Source: Saururus chinensis (lineage: Eukaryota; Streptophyta; Magnoliopsida; Piperales; Saururaceae). Taken from it: a DNA stretch of 64,000 bases. The DNA lies in contig CP141149.1 in the NCBI GenBank assembly GCA_035235625.1, positions 18,789,893-18,853,892 on the forward strand. Reading direction: 5' to 3'. How positions within the stretch are numbered: position 1 is the stretch's first letter; each line of letters starts with the position of its first letter. The notes under the pieces were generated by a model. That model searched no databases. It was not told the DNA's origin and saw only the letters and a list, made by a program, of their open reading frames with translations. The position numbers and the translations under genes are program-made. Shown piece after piece: positions 1 to 12,800 of this stretch.

Positions 1-1316
1 TCTAATGATCACTTGATTGATCGGCCTTAAATATTTTCACAAGGTCCCCAGGAACACAAACTAATTGCACGTCAAGTGGCTAGATCGATCGGCACTGGTC
101 TTGTAAGATTCTAGTAGAGTGCAAGATCAAACTCACTCTAAAATGATTGATCATACATGAGATTAGTTAAGGGTAACTTGATAGATCGATTATCGAATGT
201 AAAGATCAATTGGATGCTAATCGAAAGGAGTCCAGTAACTTGAATGATCGATCACACTTAGATCAGATAGACTTCAATAACCTAATCAATAGTTTGTTTT
301 GTCAAAAGATTGATCGATTGTACATTTGTGTTCAAACAAAGTAGTGAACGATCAATCATCATGTGGAATGATCAATCACATTAATACATAGATTCTTGAA
401 ATATATTATTCCGAGTGGAATTAGATTCATATTCAACTTCTAACACCTTAACGACTTAGTTGTCTACATAAGTGGTATTTTGGATGTGGAAAAAAGAGAG
501 AATTTATTGTTAAAGTAGAAATTGATTGATGAGTCTACTCTATTGAGCTTTAGTTATTAGAGCTTTCCATCGGATATATACTTTGAAGAAGAATACTATC
601 AACCAAAGAGAGCCTACAATTGTTCAACTCATAAATAATTGGTAAGCATTTATGCACAAACATACAACACACAATAATTGATGAATGAAGTTTATCATAA
701 GAGGACCTTGAAGAAGCTTCTTCACCATAGTTAAAGAGGGTTTGATTAGAGGAAGGCTACTAAAGAAAACAAAAATCAAATTCAAAGGAAAAAACATTAA
801 GGAGGTGTCTTGGTGGTCAACAAACTGTTAGAGAAATGACTTCTAGTGAATTAAGAGGTTGTTTGTTTGATACTTGTAAGCTCTAACTTTGTAGCGCTAC
901 TTTGATCTAGCTGAAGGGATAAGCTGACCATGGTTTTTCATAATTTAGGTTTTCACATAAAATCATTGTGTGATTGTGTTTGCATGTTTTGATAGATTTG
1001 TGTTATTAGTAGTAGTTTAATTCTGTTGAATTTTTTTCCTACACATTGTGGTCACATCTTGTAGTCTTTTACCTTGACAAGGTATTTGAGCTAGAGGTGC
1101 TCTAGTAACCCTTTACAGAAAGAAGGGTATTAAACTCTCAATTGGTAGTTGAATATTTTCATGATCTTGTAAGATTTATTATTTTTGCTATCAAAATTGC
1201 ATGCTTTCTTGCTGATTTGGTTTAAGTGATTGCTTTTTTATTCCATGTATTTGCTAAAGGTCACCTTGAAATATTCTCAATTTGCTTTTGATTGTTTTGT
1301 GCTTGATTGTTTCATC
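1..1316. other. Repeat-derived non-coding DNA, GATC-rich at its left end
   Basis: No open frame of note is visible. The first 380 bases carry about a dozen GATC words, mostly in contexts such as TTGATCGA or ATGATCAAT, far above chance for AT-rich DNA. A shorter stretch near 44620-44770 has the same vocabulary. The segment leads directly into a gag-like remnant, so it may be retroelement LTR or leader sequence. That is inference, because no LTR ends or target-site duplication were found. Confidence 0.4.
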
Positions 1317-2015
1317 ATGCCTATTACTTATTCTAATGATGTTAAGGATTTAGACCCTGAAACTCTTACTAAAAAAGCTATTAGATGGGGCAAAAAAGAT
1401 TAAAAAATATATAAAAATTGTCAAATCTAATGAGAAGACCATTGTCTCAATTTTTAATTCAAAATTCTAATTGGTTGAAAATAAGGAATCATTAGAGAAA
1501 GATGTTCAAATTTTGAAAAATGAACTAGATAAAGAAAGGAAAAAATTTAGATCTTTAGAGAATAAACTTAAGTCATCTAATGAAGAAGTTAAGTAATTTA
1601 AATTTGAGAAACTTAATCTTATATAAAAGATAAGATTCATATAAAATGAAGTTCATGAGAAATTAGGGACAAATAAGTCATACTTATAAAAGATTGAAGA
1701 TCTAGGTCATGACTTAACGGCTTCACAAGAAAAACTGAAAATCTTTACTTCAAGGCAATCAAAAATTGGATAAGTTGAGTAATAGGATTTCGATAGTCAA
1801 ATTCTTTAAAGTCTAAAGGTGTCATTAAATTTGTTAAGGCTAAAGAACCTACACACACTAGGAAGGTTGTTCCTCAAGTTGAGTATGTGTCAAAACCTAA
1901 TAATCCTCATAGGAATTAGAGTTCAAAGTCTAAACATAGGAAGAGAGATAACAAAAGAGAAAATCAGAAGTCTTCCTTAATTAGACAATTCAAACAATAA
2001 AGCACAACCTAAGAT
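1317..2015 (+). pseudogene. Decayed retrotransposon gag-like remnant
   Basis: Broken frames still read as a lysine/glutamate-rich coiled coil. Around 1471-1620 a stretch contains LEKDVQILKNELDKE, and around 1828-1980 a basic tail contains KFVKAKEPTHTRKVV. Many in-frame TAA and TAG codons sit where CAA, AAA or CAG would restore the frame, as expected from C-to-T decay of methylated DNA. The layout resembles the region upstream of the zinc knuckle in Ty1/copia gag polyproteins, but no CCHC knuckle, protease or integrase was found. Assignment to copia is tentative. Confidence 0.45.
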
Positions 2016-2026
2016 GCCTTAGTAAA

Positions 2027-3760
2027 TGTAACACCCCAACCCGAAAAACCTAACCTGGACTAGTGGTTATTCGAAAGACAAAATCGGAGTTAATTAAATT
2101 TAATAGAAAAATTAAAATCAGACTGACTAGGAGTGACGGACTCTGAGTGTGAGAGTCATAATGTTCTTCTACGCACTACGGAGCTATAACATTCCATTGC
2201 GCGTAGATAAGAACAACCCTAATTTTATAACTAATTTAGATCAGGCCAATGTCGCTTTGTCGTTGGATGCCTACGTACGTATTGGTTAACATCTATGATA
2301 TTACTCCAATACGATCGGATCCGAACGTAGTTTTACCTAATGGCTAATACATGCATCAGACATCACAAAATTATATACGATAAAACACATATATCCTTAT
2401 ATCCGAATAAATAATTTGGAGTCAGACGAAAATATCATAAAACATCGAAGTAGAACGGAAGCTCATGAATCAAGACACATCTCACTCTATCGTAGAAGTT
2501 AGCAGAATCCTATCGAAATTACATGTGCCACTCTTTTACATTGCAAAGCAAAACACATAATAGAACAGATTGGGTCATGTCAATTTCCATCAAACAGATT
2601 TCATCCTACCATACTAGATCAAATCAAAGTAGATCAGAGCATGTCGAATTAAATAGAATATTCCAAAGTAAATTAGGTCAAAGCATATCATATATGATCA
2701 CATCAGACAATAACATATACTACTAGATCATAGCAAATCCTATATCTTAATTAATATATAAATATTAATTTAATTAAGATACGCATGCATATAAATTGAA
2801 TCAAATTGAAAAGTCTGGAATGCTCACTCCCATGTAGTTCTGAAAGTAGTGATGTTCGGAATTACTCATTTCCTTAGGGTGTCCTCTCTTTCAGGTCCGG
2901 AGATGGCAGGCAGAACCTCCTCTAGCTCCAACACATCTTTCTCAATACGTGTTAAGGTGGCAGACAAACACTCACTTTAAACAAGGATGTTGTAGCCCGA
3001 AGGTGATGGTCATAACCTCCTCTTACCCGAAGACACTTTTCCCCCTACACGTCCGTAGACAACGAACATAACTTTCCCTTACCCAGATACACTTTTCCCT
3101 CTATGCGTCTATAGATGACGGATAGAACTTCCCCTTACCTGGAGACACTTTTCTCCCTACGCGTCCATAGACGACAGACAGTACTTCCCCTTACCCGAGG
3201 ATACTTTCCCCCCTATGTGTCCATAGATGGTAGACATAACTTCCCCTTACCCGGAGACATTTTTCTCTCTACACTTTTGTAGACGACAAGCAGAGTCTCC
3301 TCTTGTCCCAGAGCATTTCTCCCTTATAGAGTCGCTAACTCAAGGAATGAAGACTTCCATTGCATAAAACACCATCGATTTAGCTAAGAATGCCTTTTGA
3401 ACGGAAGAAAATGAACTCAGAACGACTCCAGAAACTCCTCTCTTGGTATTTAAGGGTGACAGACAAGGTCTCCTCTTACTCCTAAGTATTTCTTCCTTAT
3501 AGAGTCACCAACTCGAGGAATGTATACTTCTATTGCATAGAACACCATCGAATTTGCTAAGAACGTCTTTTGAATGACTTAAATCGGACTTAAAACGAGT
3601 AAGAAACGGAGAAAAGAAGTTTCAGAATGAATTTCAATATAAAAGATCCACTATATATAGTGACGTCATACGTGCGTCAATTTTTTGATGCGCGTCAACT
3701 TCCTAACGCATCTGCGTGCTGCCACGTGGTAATTATTTATATTTATATTTTTTTCTTTTT
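2027..3760 (+). repeat. LTR copy with minisatellite (family D, left copy)
   Basis: It starts with the typical plant LTR end TGTAACACCCC. It is recognisably the inverted relative of 41422-43011: the two share the block around 2238-2346, including CGATCGGATCCGAACG-like sequence, and a tandem array of about 57 bp. The right end is not defined. Similarity fades after about 3730, and no second GTAAA (the bases before the left end) was found at a plausible right end. Ty3/gypsy origin is likely from the terminal sequence but unproven, since no coding domain is present. Confidence 0.6.
2880..3500 (+). repeat. Minisatellite of about 57 bp inside LTR
   Basis: Degenerate direct repeats, each with a CTTCCCCTTACCC-like core followed by GGAGACACTTTT and a CTACGCGTCCATAGACGAC-like segment. 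Cores lie near 3079, 3136, 3190 and 3247, with weaker units on both sides. The same array in inverted orientation lies at 41790-42140 and a diverged one at 58670-58910. Confidence 0.75.
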
Positions 3761-3879
3761 CAAAACTTAAAAATATGATATCTTCCTATCTATCATTGGG
3801 TATAATGGCTTTTGATATATCATTTTATATATTTTTGTGGAGTACTATTTTTATAATAATTAGACAGAAGTATATGTGA

Positions 3880-6806
3880 TCAATTGCTACAATTGCATGT
3901 TTACATGGTAGCCCCAGATGCTGAAAATCTCCACATGTGCAGCTATGTTCGACCAGATTCACTATACCCTATTGAATGAATATCGTGTAATTGAGAACAT
4001 GATAAGTGATATTATAGTGTTATCGAAAGCATGACTCATCAACACGTGCCTTACGCTCACAACTATCGTGCTATTTTAACAGATAAACATACAAGATATT
4101 GTTGATAATGTATGAACATATACACGATATTAATTGCATTTTACCTGGTGATATAGCGAGTTAACCTAGAATTCATACATTGATATCGACAATACATGCA
4201 CATTCCTTGCTTCATCTTTTCTACTTTCGATGTATTTACGAGTAAATAGGGTTACATCTTTAGTCACATTTTGTCCATTTGTCCAACATTTCTCAAAGAG
4301 AACAGTTGTGTGCTCCCTTGTATGCTCAATTAACTAACTAATAGACATTGACCTGGCTTTTTTGAATATTTCATTAGCACTTTCAAACATGTTTGAGCTG
4401 AGTGTTTCACATCTTTGCTTGGAAATGCAACATTGGCCCAATGATTTGTACCTATCTTATTTAGCCAAGCAAATGCTTCAAGATTATGTTCTTTAATATT
4501 ATTCATTGTTTCATCATCATGTTCTGTTTCAGTTGCCGCATAGAGCTGGTTATTTAGGTGGTTGTCTTTGAATTTGTCCAACATATTTGTTGTCATATGA
4601 CAGATGCAATATCCGTGGTGTATAGAGGGAAAATATTGTCTAACAGCATTTGCCAAGCCTTTCATTCTATTGGAAACAATTGTATCTAACTCAGCTAGAG
4701 GATCAAAACATAGATAATTTCTAATAAATTCAAGAAACTAACTCCATGTTTTTTAACACTCATTCTCGACCACTGCAAATGTGATGCATAGCATATTATT
4801 GTTCCCATCTATTGTAGTTTATATCAATAGCAGACGAGGATAATTTCCCTTCAAGAAAGTCGCATCTACGATTAGCAATGACCTAAATGTTATTCTAAAG
4901 GCTCTTGCAACCGGCCTAAACATCCAAAAGACTCTTTTAAAATCATATCCCCCTATAGGTCTGGAAATATCACATGATATGATTGAAACCATTACACTAC
5001 CTGAATTAATCCTTTCTATCTGAATTCTATAAGCAGGAAGTATGCGATAGGATTCGTCTAGGTCCCCATCTATTAAATCACTTAGTGCTTTACCTACATT
5101 ACCAGTTTTTAAGTAGTTAACATTCTTATATAGATTAAACAACAAGTTAGTAGGTCGTGTTCCTAAGAACACATCAGGATTAGTAGTATGTTTTTGTAAA
5201 CATGAACGTGTAATCATCGTGTACATGTTAACACATAGGCAAATAGGGCGTGTTGTAAGAAAATGCGACTATAACAGCCTTGTGTGACCAATAACACTTC
5301 ATATACAAATGTCTTGTTTTTTAAAACATTATTCAAGGAGTATCATAATTTTGCTTTACCTACACATCAATATTTCTTATAGTTTACAGTTACACCCTAG
5401 TGCTTCAAAATATATCTTGCTATGTTTTTTAGTGTAATGTCTATTGAATCTTTAAACAACTTATAATATTTTCTCACAATCCAAAGGTGCAATGGTAGAG
5501 GATGGTCAGTTGAATTCCTTTGCGTTCTACACGAATGGTCAAGCACTAACCTCGTCACAATTACACGATCTCCTATGTTTGAAGCCCTTATGTACCAATT
5601 ATAAGATTGGTCGAAGCACTTTGTGGCATACATATTCTTGTTTTCATCCACAACACAATATGTAAAATTTGCCTTTATTTCAAGGTCGATCAAAACCCTC
5701 TTAAAATGTGTGAAGCTTAGGAAACATGCCCCCATTTGGAGTAGATTCTTCCAGTCATTAGCTCGCCCTTACCAATATTCAGTTCCAACAGGTTGAGATC
5801 ATAGACTGTCTCCCACTCTACCTAGGCCTCAACATCAATACTACTGGGTACATGGCTATGTCTGAATTCTTCATGGTCAAACATACTTTCTATGCCAATT
5901 ATATCATTCTCGTTCCATTTATTATCACCCCACACTTCTTCAAATTCTTGGTCATCGTAATTCCTAGTGCTATATGGGGGTTCATAGTTATCAAATGAAG
6001 TCCTTATTGCACCCATTGTTGGCGACATTTCTTCCAATATAGTCTAATTGACTTCTTTCACAGGTTATGTAGACATTGGATTGTTGTACAAAGTTTGACA
6101 TGGATTTGTTGAGTTAAAGTTTTTCAGTTCTCCCAATCAGCAATGGATATTAATGTGTTAATCAATATGCGATATAACTCGACATCGTGTATTTTGTTAC
6201 ATGCTTACATATTAATCATGTAATCGATGACATGATTTTTATAAAAGTCATGTTATTCAATCTACGCTAACAAGAATTAGTGTTATACCGCTTTTGTATT
6301 TCGCATCATTAGTTATGTGATATTATAAATATCATGTGCTCAAGTATATGATAAAGTACATTATTGTGTAATTTAAAATTCATTGTTACCTTACAGTTTA
6401 AAAAGTGAATTGTGTATCATTGACTCTCATCTGCAATTCAAAGTTCAAGCTGGGGTGAGCCGATACCACCAGTGATTTAGCTCTAAAAATGTCTGGTTCC
6501 TTTCTACTAACGGTGATATGTTACTGTTGTCGGGCTCTATCATCTTTGCATACAATGATAATACCTCTTTATTTGTCTTCTTATGAATGGAAAACATTTA
6601 TATATAACGGATAATTGTAAAGATGGAATTAAATACTTCAAAGTCACATTACCATTGATGGCAAGTCTTTCTTTGACTTGAAGTAGCAGCTTGCCAAACC
6701 TCACTAACGGATCAATGTTCATGATCAACCATGTCTTTCCACCTATATGCACGTCATCATTACCTACCTGTTCGTTATAATGTATGCAAATACCAATCTT
6801 ATCCAT
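3880..6806 (-). pseudogene. Broken Mutator-like (MULE) transposase
   Basis: Reading leftward on the minus strand, separated fragments keep the MULE domain order. 6806-6540 has the N-terminal region, with a VRFGKLLLQVKERL-like helix and LKYLIPSL. 6037-5822 is an acidic linker. 5735-5397 is the MuDR-type DNA-binding region. 5226-4819 carries VDATFLKGNY with the first catalytic aspartate. 4665-4330 starts KGLANAVRQYFPSIHHGYC, as in the MULE family core. Frame-broken sequence near 4240-4140 resembles the linker before the SWIM finger, and 3941-3897 encodes CTC ... PCKH, a SWIM zinc finger. Stops and frameshifts between all parts make it non-functional. No terminal inverted repeats or 9-bp target duplication were located. 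Confidence 0.8.
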
Positions 6807-7147
6807 TATAGGGCTTAAAAGGTGATCGGATCTACCAAAGTGATGTCTTTTTCACCATGAACAGCTTTTGTCATATAAAAAATGGTTTTTACTGTCTTGA
6901 GTAACTCGCTGGTGAGTCACTGCAGGTCACCTCTTGCTGGCAAATTTTGATTGCAACCAATCAATCCTCCCCCACGGTACAACGCCACACTATTTTGCTG
7001 TTCATTTATGAGGATTTGGTTTATTTAAAACCTAAGGGTAGTTTCATCCTAAAATAGGTAATGCGGCATTTTTGTTTATAAACCAGGGAATATGGAATAT
7101 TGGCTTCTTCGGCTAAGTAATATGGAAAAAACTCTTCACCTTTTATA

Positions 7148-7271
7148 TTCTTTTTATCCATATTAATAGTTCCATTTGGTTTTTAAAAATTAATTAATTA
7201 ATTTAAATTCATCTTAAAAATAGAGCTTTAGTTCATTTTGAAATACTAAATAATGGAGTTATTTATGTGGG
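7148..7271. mobile_element. Degenerate Stowaway-like MITE fragment
   Basis: The left part contains CCATATTAATAGTTCCATTT and the right part AATGGAGTTATTTATG, an inverted arrangement like that of the clearer MITE at 8818-9014. Both ends are worn and the boundaries are approximate. Confidence 0.35.
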
Positions 7272-7333
7272 ACAAAGGACATATGACATGTGATTACATG
7301 AATATTAAGTAAATTTTTTCTTCTAGCTATATA

Positions 7334-7534
7334 CTCCCTCCTTCCCAAATTAATGACTCCATTTGGCAAAACAGTTTATGATGTATTAATAGCTATATTT
7401 TGTTCTATTTAAGTGATTGGTACTTTAAAAAAGGTATCATAAGCTTCTATTCCCTTCTTATAGATGGGGGTTTCACCATTCAAATAAAAACTACTATTTA
7501 TCTAAATGTAGCTAATAATATGGAATGGAAGGAG
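7334..7534. mobile_element. Stowaway-type MITE
   Basis: It begins CTCCCTCCTTCCCAAATT and ends ATGGAATGGAAGGAG, matching the terminal inverted repeat of plant Stowaway (Tc1/mariner-type) MITEs. A TA dinucleotide flanks each side (7332-7333 and 7535-7536), the expected target duplication. It is 201 bp long and non-coding, and lies about 2 kb upstream of the ascorbate oxidase start codon. Confidence 0.8.
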
Positions 7535-8817
7535 TACATATAAAGTTTTCATCTAATTTATACAATGCATAAGTTAGACTTGTATGATTACAAAATCAAC
7601 CTATAGTTACCACTACTATTGTCGCATCAATCTTGATTTAGGCCTTTTCTTGTTCTCTTTCCCTTCCAGTTATTGAAGTTTTTACTTGAAAAAAAATTAT
7701 AATAATAAAAAAAGCTAAACAACATACACAAACTATAATATTATAACTAAAATTATCAATAATTTTTAAAATAAATTAAAATTAATTTATTTTAAAAAAC
7801 TAAATAAAATTATTAATATAACGCAAAAGAAGTATCATTTCGGTATATACATCTCACTCTTGAAACTCGTCTCCTGATGGAACTAAGTGTAACTACAACA
7901 AATTTGTAAAGTAAAACACATAAAATGTTGCTAGGATAAGAAGACAATCAAGACATGCACATATGTAAATAAAGTGCATAACACGTGAGACATGCCGCAA
8001 AAGTTATCGATAATTTCAGACACGGCTGCATTCGCTGCCTCTGCTTTCTATTGTCACCTTTTTTAGAGTGGAAGAATATTCTAATTAAATTGAAAGACAG
8101 AAAATGATGTCCACAGTGAGGAGTATTGCAGAAAGCACGTATGGTAAAATCAGGTGAAAACTAATCTTTAAACGAACAAATGACTTGTCACCAGTCCTTT
8201 CTACATTCTTGTTTGCATTATAAACTCAGTGCACGATATTCCCCTTGATTTGTGTTAAATATAAATACGTACATTGATAAACTCTTTCCTAACTGCTTAA
8301 GCTATACGGTTATCTAACATATTTACCCCACATTTGTCCTCCCATAATTATGTCTACATGTAAAGCAGGTCTTATTTTTTGAGCCATTTTTTTTAAAATT
8401 TATGCTGTGTTAAAATATAAAATAAATAAATAATTTTTTTTTTCATAGCGGCATTTAAAAATCTTGCATAGTTTTAACACACCAAGTACAAATCTCATTA
8501 GAGGTATTTATACTGTAATCATATTCCACATGTTGTACTTAATAGACATTTGCATATAAAAAAGGGGGTTAGAATATAAAATAAATAATTATAAGATTTT
8601 TTTTCTAATTGCTCGAGCTTTTGCATAATTTAATTTTCTTGCATTAAGTATTGGTTCTATGCCTTCTTTTGTTGGTTGGACTCATGATGTGTTTGTTGTT
8701 TCATATGAACCAATAAATTTAATGATCAATTGAATCAAATTGATCATCATATATCCCCTGTGGTCTTATATATATAATGCATGTCATCTTAAATTAGAAT
8801 ACAAAACATCACTAATA

Positions 8818-9014
8818 CTCTCTATGTACCATATTAATAGTTACAGTTGAAAAATTAGTAATTTTTATTGAATAGTAAAACCCACATCTATGAAAAGGGA
8901 AAATAAGCTTATAATATTTTATTTTAAGTACTCAATTACTTAAATCGAACAAAATGAAGCTATTAATATATAATAAAATCTTTTACAAAATGGAGCTATT
9001 AATTTCGAAGGGAG
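8818..9014. mobile_element. Second Stowaway-like MITE
   Basis: It begins CTCTCTATGTACCATATTAA and ends TTAATTTCGAAGGGAG, giving imperfect inverted ends. TA precedes the left end; TG rather than TA follows the right. It lies 510 bp upstream of the ascorbate oxidase ATG and could contribute upstream regulatory sequence. Confidence 0.6.
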
Positions 9015-9379
9015 TGATTATTTGTTGAAAGCTTGGTTGATTAGAAAAGTTACCACTACACGTACTTATATGGAGACATGCTTAAGAGACTCTCAACTGT
9101 CTAGTGGAAAACTGCTCGCATATATTGTTTACTACTTTTATCAGAAGATAGCAGATCAACTTCCTGACACTTTTCAGTCACATTTGGAGCGTGCTTAATT
9201 AGGGTAATTAGAGAGTTACTGCGGACGAGTTAAAAGAAATTTACTATATGCTAGAGAAAAATAAACATATGCTTCTGCTCATAGGCGACAAAAGACTCAA
9301 AAAAAGGCAACCCACCCTAGTGCAGTCCCTTTGTTCTGCCCACGAATTTGTGAAGGTGTTTTTGACTTGTGGATATCCT

Positions 9380-9387
9380 TTATAAAA
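9380..9387 (+). promoter_or_regulatory. TATA box of the ascorbate oxidase gene
   Basis: TTATAAAA lies 138 bp upstream of the first start codon, followed by a CT-rich leader (9410-9480) typical of plant 5' UTRs. Transcription should start about 30 bp downstream. Confidence 0.6.
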
Positions 9388-9503
9388 GTCCTACTGGCTA
9401 CACTACATTCTACTACCTATCTCTTCTGCTGCTTCTTCTTCCTCGCTTGTCCCTGCCCATTTCTTCTTCTCTTCTCGGAAAAGAAGCTGAAATAGTAGCT
9501 TCC

Positions 9504-9515
9504 ATGTTCTTCTAG
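9504..9515 (+). promoter_or_regulatory. Minimal upstream ORF (Met-Phe-Phe-stop)
   Basis: ATG TTC TTC TAG lies in the predicted 5' UTR and ends nine bases before the first main-frame ATG. If transcription starts near the TATA box at 9380, scanning ribosomes would meet this ATG first. Its context (TTCCATGT) is only moderate. Confidence 0.45.
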
Positions 9516-9524
9516 AGCTTCTTC

Positions 9525-9816
9525 ATGAGTACCATGGACATGAGGTACCTAATCATCCTCATTTTGTGTTGCTTCTCAGCTCTACCACTCTTGTCACTGG
9601 CTGCTAAGACCAGGCACTTCAAATGGGAACTTGGTTACATGTATGACAAACCGGACTGCGTGGAGAACATTGTGATCGGGATAAATGGGCAGTTTCCTGG
9701 ACCTACAATCCGTGCCAAAGTCGGTGACACCATTATGGTGGAGCTCCACAACAGGCTCCACACAGAGGGAGTTGTCATCCATTGGCATGGCATCCGACAG
9801 GTTGCATTAGCTTCTG

Positions 9817-9886
<70 letters not shown>

Positions 9887-12800
9887 GATCATGATCTGCT
9901 TCTACATGCAGTTTGACTCTCCATGGGCAGATGGAACAGCAGCTATCTCACAGTGTGTCATCAACCCGGAGGAGATGTTTATTTACAGGTTTAAAGTAGA
10001 CAAGGTTGTACTGATGTGAAGGAAAGAAAAGCTTAAGCTCTTATAACAATGTCTTCAATTCAAAGATTAATCAACTGATATGCGAATTTTTGCACTATCT
10101 TCTCATGTTTCAGGCTGGGACTTACTTCTACCATGGCCACTATGGGATGCAAAGAGCCAGTGGCCTATACGGGTCACTCATAGTGGAAGTGGCCGAGGGT
10201 GAGAAGGAGCCCTTCCAATACGATGGAGAAATAAATCTTCTTCTAAGTGACTGGTGGCACAGGAGCGTTTCCGACCAGTCCGTCGGCCTCACGTCAATAC
10301 CATTCCGATGGATCGGCGAGCCTCAGGTTCAACATCATTTTAGCTGCATCTAAATTCTTAACAATAAAATTCAGTATATTGGGTGATTTAAAACATAAAA
10401 ATTCATATAAATATATGTTAGCTTAATCTGTCTTGGTCATTTTAACGAGTCAATGGATTTACTGGTGCAGTCACTTCTGATCAATGGCGTGGGGCAGTAC
10501 AATTGCTCACTGGCGTCCCATTTTAGTAATGGTGAGATGGGAGCATGTGAGACAAATCCAAGGAAGAGGCAGTGCAAAGCTCACGTGATCCCTGTGCTTC
10601 CCAACAAGACATACAGGCTGAGGTTGGCCAGCAGTACTTCTCTCTCGTTTCTCAACGTGCAGATTGGAGTAAGTTCATAACTTTCCTTTATTCCTGCGTC
10701 CATAAGTTATGTAATCATGTTAGCATAACCTAGTTCATTTTTTTCTTTCCTTGAAATCTGAATCCAGGCCAAGGAGTCTTCCAACATCTTTGTCGAGTCT
10801 TACTAAAAAACTGGAAAGTAATAATTTTCTTTTGATAATTGATGTTATTATGACCATTATAATTAACACACATTTATTTTTTGTCACCATGATTCAAACT
10901 TTAAACAAATGTAAAATCTACAGTGCAATGAGTCTGCTTAGTTCTGGAGTTTCGACTTTAATTTGGTTTGCCCTTTCAATTAACGGGAAAAAAAAATAGT
11001 AAACCCTATCCTCAATGGGTAAAGTTTTTCATGTTCCCTTGTCACTATGAGCACTTACTAAGGAATGTTTGGGAAACATTAATTTTGCACTGCAGCATTG
11101 GCGTATGCACTATTGACTATTGATCTCATGGATCAATGGCCCTCAAGCGCTCTGACGGGGCTTATGGTGAGGGAAGCTTTAAAAACTCTTCCCTCTCAGT
11201 GTCCATCAGCTTTTCGTGCCTCACTGGTTTCAACATTATTTTGATGGGTGTGTATCCCCACCTTCCTTTTTCTTTTGGCCCCATTGCCCATGTGCATCTC
11301 AGCCCTATTTCCTACTAATAGGAATGAAAAACAATTAGGTTGATGCTTAGTTTCCGGCTTTCTGCACATCAGCTTTGCCTTGCATGGGCCAGTCCTCACT
11401 TTTTTCTTTGAGGATTGATACATCAGGAATATGCCTCCTTTGACCACACAAGTCCTTTGCTATTCCTGGGATGGTTATGTATGCCCTGGCCAGAAACCCT
11501 CCTGAGCCTAAAATAGGTCTTCTGTATAAAACGCAGAGAGGCAGAGAACAGGCCCTTCTTCTCCATGCCCTGCTTTATAAGCTTGTAGTCTTCTGTCTGT
11601 CAATTGCACCTAATACTTCTGGCCGACTCTTCTTGCTATATTCAGGCTGGCGCCACAAGGTGATGACACCATAGGCCGTCCATCTATAAGATCTGAATGC
11701 ATACATATATCAATACTAGATTTACTCTATTAATCCAACAGTCCATACAAATAATACTAGAAAAAGAGGCAAATGCAAAGTGGCAAGACTAAAGCATTGC
11801 CTTATGGTAATCAAAAGCACATTATATTACAGCTAGTACAAGACAAATAATAGCTACACATGGTCAACAATTGATCCTTCCATGAAATTTGAAATTTTTA
11901 ATCTCTTCCATGTAATAAAGCCTGTTTATCTCTTGATAATGCCTTCGTGTTCTGATCAGAATCACAAGATGGTTGTGGTGGAAGCCGATGGCAACTATGT
12001 TGAACCAGTGACAGTAGACAACATGGATATTCACTCTGGCGAGAGCTACTCAGTCCTCTTCACAACCAACCAGAACCAGTCCATGAACTACTGGATCTCA
12101 GTCAGTGTCAGAGGCAGGGAACCCAAGACCCGACAAGGCTTGGTGATATTAAACTACAAGCCAAACTCTGCATCAAAGCTTCCAGCACTCCCGCCTCCCG
12201 TCTCTCCTCTTTGGAATGACACTCAACACAGCAAAAACTTCTCCAAAAGCATCCTTGCACTGGAAGGCTCGCCAAAGCCACCTGCAAATTTCACACGGCA
12301 GATCATCCTCCTCAACACCCAGAACAAAATCAATGGTTTTACCAAGTGGGCCATTAACAACATCTCTCTCATCTTAACACCGACTCCTTATTTGGGTTCA
12401 ATTAAGTACGGTCTAAAGAATGCTTTTGATGCCGGAGAACCACCGGTAAACTTTCCCGAGGACTATGATATAATGAAGCCTCCTGCGAATCCCAATTCCA
12501 ACCAGAGTAGCAATGTTTACATGCTAGAATTTAATTCCACAGTTGTTGTGATACTTCAAAATGCCAACACCTTGACTCCAAATGTGAGCGAGATACACCC
12601 ATGGCACTTGCATGGCCATGACTTTTGGGTGTTAGGTTATGGAGAAGGAAGATTCTCAGCCAAGGATATGAAGAAGCTGAATCTGAACAATCCACCATTG
12701 CGAAATACAGCAGTTATCTTCCCATACGGGTGGACAGCATTGAAATTTATTGCAGATAATCCTGGAGTTTGGGCCTTCCATTGCCATATTGAGGCTCATC

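Noticed and set aside
2523-2726. 67-codon frame in the left LTR
   Set aside because: Short, AT-rich, within an LTR copy and without similarity.
9635-9892. Minus-strand frame with an (RE)n run
   Set aside because: It is the complement of ascorbate oxidase exon 1 plus the CT microsatellite.
11136-11674. Open frames and TATA-like motif in ascorbate oxidase intron 4
   Set aside because: No similarity to any family I know and no inserted-element boundaries; not enough to call a nested gene.
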